8,025 bases of DNA from an uncultured Clostridia bacterium (GTDB lineage: Bacteria; Bacillota; Clostridia; Oscillospirales; Acutalibacteraceae), in assembly GCA_946626015.1 (NCBI GenBank), contig CAMOTT010000088.1, forward strand, positions 1-8,025. The letters run 5' to 3'. Positions 6,075-8,025 of this stretch are shown here, piece after piece. The position numbers and the translations under genes were made by a program. A model generated the notes under the pieces. That model was not told the DNA's origin. It did not search any database and was given only the letters and a program-made list of their open reading frames with translations. The first letter of the stretch is position 1. Each line of letters starts with the position of its first letter.

Positions 6075-6103
6075 TTGACGGGTCATAAAAAATATTATAA
6101 AAT
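6075..6103 (+). promoter_or_regulatory. Probable sigma-A promoter of the VTT-galactokinase operon
   Basis: TTGACG (6075-6080), a 17-base spacer and TAAAAT (6098-6103) each match the housekeeping consensus at five of six positions. Transcription would start near 6110, giving a leader of about 38 bases to the TTG start at 6148. The region is AT-rich, so the exact -10 box could shift by a few bases. Confidence 0.65.
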
Positions 6104-6147
6104 AAAAAGTGTTATAAAAATGAGCAGCTTGGAACGGAGCGTCTCTA

Positions 6148-6882
6148 TTGAGTAAGACTAAACAATCGAAGGGCCAGAGGAGAAAAATATTACTTAATTT
6201 TTTAGGTGGACTGCTGTTGGTATTATCAGTGGTTTTGGTTATTGTTTTCGTTTTTTCAAGAGATGCCGAGGTCATGAAATGGTATGCTACCTATCAAACT
6301 ACCCTTGAGGATATAGAATCAAGAATAATGTCTATCGACGACGTTGCACTGCTGATAGCGGTTATCCTTCTTATATATTTGATAAAAAGCGTCATTCCTA
6401 TCATGCCCATATCGGCGCTCTGCTTTTTGGTAGGCGCAGTTATGCCCCTGTACGCGGCGGTTTCTGTCAATATGCTCGGGCTGACTATAATGCTGACCGT
6501 TAAATTTTTCTGGGGCAGAAAGCTCGGCGGCGGCAGTGTACATAAACTGCTCAAAAAGAACGAAAGCATACTGACCTTCATTGAGCGGGACGGAAATGTA
6601 AACCCATGGATATTGTTTGTTTCAAGGCTTGTTCCAAGCTTCCCGGTAAACAGTATAAGTCAGCTCTACGGAGCTATGGGGTTTGATTATCCCAGCTTTT
6701 TGATAGTTTCCTTGGGCGGCTTTATGCCCAAGCTCGTATCTTACACATTAGTTGGCCGCAATATCTTTGATCCTTTGTCATCAAAATTCCTGACGCCGTT
6801 GATAATAATATTTGCGGCATCCGGAATATCTATCCTTACTATCAACGTCATAATAACAAAATTAGGGGAAAATAAACAATGA
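6148..6882 (+). CDS. TVP38/TMEM64 family membrane protein (VTT / SNARE-associated domain)
   Basis: A 244-residue integral membrane protein. After a basic N-terminus and a first helix (~15-37), a soluble stretch (~38-64) leads into the VTT/DedA-like core. The core shows a proline-rich re-entrant segment VIPIMPISALCFLVGAVMP (82-100), a helix at ~101-120, then the family signature SRLVPSFPVNSIS (159-171) and YGAMGFDYPSFLIVSLGGF (174-192), and a last helix (~214-236). Relatives of the wider DedA/VTT group act in lipid flipping or undecaprenyl-phosphate recycling; the exact role of this member is unknown. The start is TTG at 6148, with GGAG (6136-6139) eight bases upstream; no better ATG lies near. 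Its stop codon TGA (6880-6882) overlaps the ATG of the galactokinase gene in ATGA, so the two proteins are translationally coupled. Confidence 0.91.
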   Translation: MSKTKQSKGQRRKILLNFLGGLLLVLSVVLVIVFVFSRDAEVMKWYATYQTTLEDIESRIMSIDDVALLIAVILLIYLIKSVIPIMPISALCFLVGAVMPLYAAVSVNMLGLTIMLTVKFFWGRKLGGGSVHKLLKKNESILTFIERDGNVNPWILFVSRLVPSFPVNSISQLYGAMGFDYPSFLIVSLGGFMPKLVSYTLVGRNIFDPLSSKFLTPLIIIFAASGISILTINVIITKLGENKQ

Positions 6883-8025
6883 TAAGTATTTCTTCTTTAA
6901 CCGAAAAACTCAAGGCAAACGAGCCTGCCGGCCGCCTTTTCGAGGTATATAGAAACGAAAATGAGCGCAGCTATCAATCCGGCAGACTTATAAGATTGGC
7001 TGATGAATTTGAAAATCTTTTCGGGAGCGAAAGAGAGGTTTCCGCCTTCCGCGCTCCGGGCAGAACAGAGGTTTGCGGCAACCATACCGACCACAACAAC
7101 GGCAAGGTGCTTGCGGCAGGAGTAAACCTTGACGCCATATGCCTTGCGGCTGTTTCGGACAAACCTGTTGTCAACGTCAAATCAGAGGGCTATTCGATGA
7201 ACACAATAGATTTGGGGATTCTTGAACCTGTGGAAAGCGAAACAGGCAGATCCTCATCTCTTGTCAGGGGAGTATGCGCCGGTTTTAAAGAGAGGGGCTA
7301 CAACATAGGAGGCTTTGACGCCGCCACCGCCTCCGACGTTATTTCCGGTTCCGGACTTTCGTCCTCAGCAGCCTTTGAGGTGCTCATAGGCACAATCATC
7401 AATCATTTGTTCAATGACGGCAAGGTTGACGCTGTGGAGATCGCCCAGATAGCCCAGTACGCGGAAAACCGCTTTTTTGGGAAACCATGCGGACTTATGG
7501 ATCAAATGGCTTGTTCTGTGGGCGGATTTATAGCGATGGATTTTAAGGATCCCGGTTCCCCGGTCGTCCAAAAAGTGGATTTTGATTTTTCCTCCTGCAA
7601 CAGCGGACTTTGCATAACCGATACCGGCGGCAGCCACTCCAATCTTACCGATGAATACGCGGCTGTAAGGCAGGAAATGGAGGCAGTCGCAGGTATACTC
7701 GGCAAAAAAGTGCTCCGCGAGATCACATATGACGACGTGCTTGAAAATATAGGCGTTATCCGCAATGAGCTCAGCGACAGAGCCGTATTGAGAGCGATAC
7801 ATTTTTACGGCGAAAATGACCGCGTTGACAAAGAAGTGGAAGCCCTGACCCGGGGAGATTTTGAGACCTTCAAAAAGCTTGTGATCGAAAGCGGTCAATC
7901 TTCATATATGTACAATCAAAACGTATTTACCCCAAAGCTTCAAGGCAGCCAGCCTGTTGCCCTTGCCCTTTGTCTGAGCGAACGGCTGCTCAAGGGCAGG
8001 GGAGCCTGGAGGGTGCACGGCGGCG
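6879..8025 (+). CDS. Galactokinase-family GHMP kinase (partial, 382 residues, C-terminus missing)
   Basis: From the ATG at 6879 my translation is open to the window edge. The protein is a cytoplasmic sugar-1-kinase of the GHMP superfamily, most likely galactokinase (ATP + galactose to galactose-1-phosphate, Leloir pathway). The galactokinase signature is at 60-80 (PGRTEVCGNHTDHNNGK...), the glycine/serine-rich ATP loop GSGLSSSAA at 157-165, the catalytic Asp at D208 in CGLMDQMA, TDTGGSHSNLTDEYAAVR at 247-264, and the start of motif 3 (WRVHGG, 377-382) just where the window ends. About 50 residues are missing if the protein has the ~430 residues usual for this form. Two points differ from classical GalK: a ~55-residue N-terminal region before the signature, and Asn in place of the sugar-binding Glu of GEHTD. 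AGGGG (6864-6868) precedes the start by ten bases, and the ATG overlaps the VTT stop. Other sugar or arabinose-like substrates remain possible. Confidence 0.9.
   Translation, partial: MISISSLTEKLKANEPAGRLFEVYRNENERSYQSGRLIRLADEFENLFGSEREVSAFRAPGRTEVCGNHTDHNNGKVLAAGVNLDAICLAAVSDKPVVNVKSEGYSMNTIDLGILEPVESETGRSSSLVRGVCAGFKERGYNIGGFDAATASDVISGSGLSSSAAFEVLIGTIINHLFNDGKVDAVEIAQIAQYAENRFFGKPCGLMDQMACSVGGFIAMDFKDPGSPVVQKVDFDFSSCNSGLCITDTGGSHSNLTDEYAAVRQEMEAVAGILGKKVLREITYDDVLENIGVIRNELSDRAVLRAIHFYGENDRVDKEVEALTRGDFETFKKLVIESGQSSYMYNQNVFTPKLQGSQPVALALCLSERLLKGRGAWRVHGG

Noticed and set aside
7365..7898. Minus-strand open frame of 177 residues
   Set aside because: It is antisense to the galactokinase gene, which carries catalytic motifs throughout this region.
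1..8025. CRISPR array, insertion sequence, phage or toxin-antitoxin system
   Set aside because: No regularly spaced repeats, transposase-like proteins, terminal inverted repeats or target duplications were seen; all substantial genes have ordinary chromosomal functions.

Overview
This window looks like the chromosome of an endospore-forming Clostridia member, probably of the Ruminococcaceae/Oscillospiraceae type. That is inferred from a SpoVM-like micro-gene, a BspA-type leucine-rich-repeat lipoprotein, strong AGGAGG-like ribosome binding sites with several TTG starts, textbook sigma-A promoters, a CCA-encoding tRNA gene, and the divergent Clostridia form of the galactokinase signature. I see no insertion sequence, phage gene or CRISPR array, and no obvious change in base composition.

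Layout. (1) 1-842, minus: the N-terminal ~280 residues of a MATE-family multidrug/cation antiporter, running off the left edge. (2) 929-1528, plus: an unrecognised six-helix membrane protein, divergent from the MATE gene. (3) 1597-1630: a bidirectional hairpin terminator shared with the convergent tRNA-Gln(CUG) gene (1703-1630, minus), which has its own promoter. (4) 1831-5685, plus: one apparent transcription unit. A perfect consensus sigma-A promoter leads into aconitase (1905-3839), then a small secreted leucine-rich-repeat lipoprotein (3854-4444), then isocitrate dehydrogenase (4468-5634), closed by a strong intrinsic terminator. (5) 5696-5954, minus: two very small genes convergent with that operon, a ~49-residue one-helix membrane protein and a 28-residue SpoVM homologue. 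(6) 6075-8025, plus: a promoter, a TVP38/TMEM64 (VTT-domain) membrane protein, and a galactokinase-family GHMP kinase starting inside the stop codon of the VTT gene and running off the right edge.

How the genes fit together. Aconitase plus isocitrate dehydrogenase form the citrate-to-2-oxoglutarate arm that supplies glutamate. The adjacent tRNA-Gln is transcribed away from it, with about 70 bp between the -35 boxes. The surface lipoprotein between the two enzymes has no obvious metabolic role and is the oddest part of the operon. The spoVM pair is the most informative hidden feature: it lies in what would otherwise be read as a 460-base intergenic gap, and it identifies the host as a probable spore-former. 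I did not find a multi-gene defence or other clearly new system. The points worth following are the spoVM pair, the lipoprotein inside the aconitase-isocitrate dehydrogenase operon, and the altered sugar-binding motif of the galactokinase-like enzyme coupled to a VTT protein.
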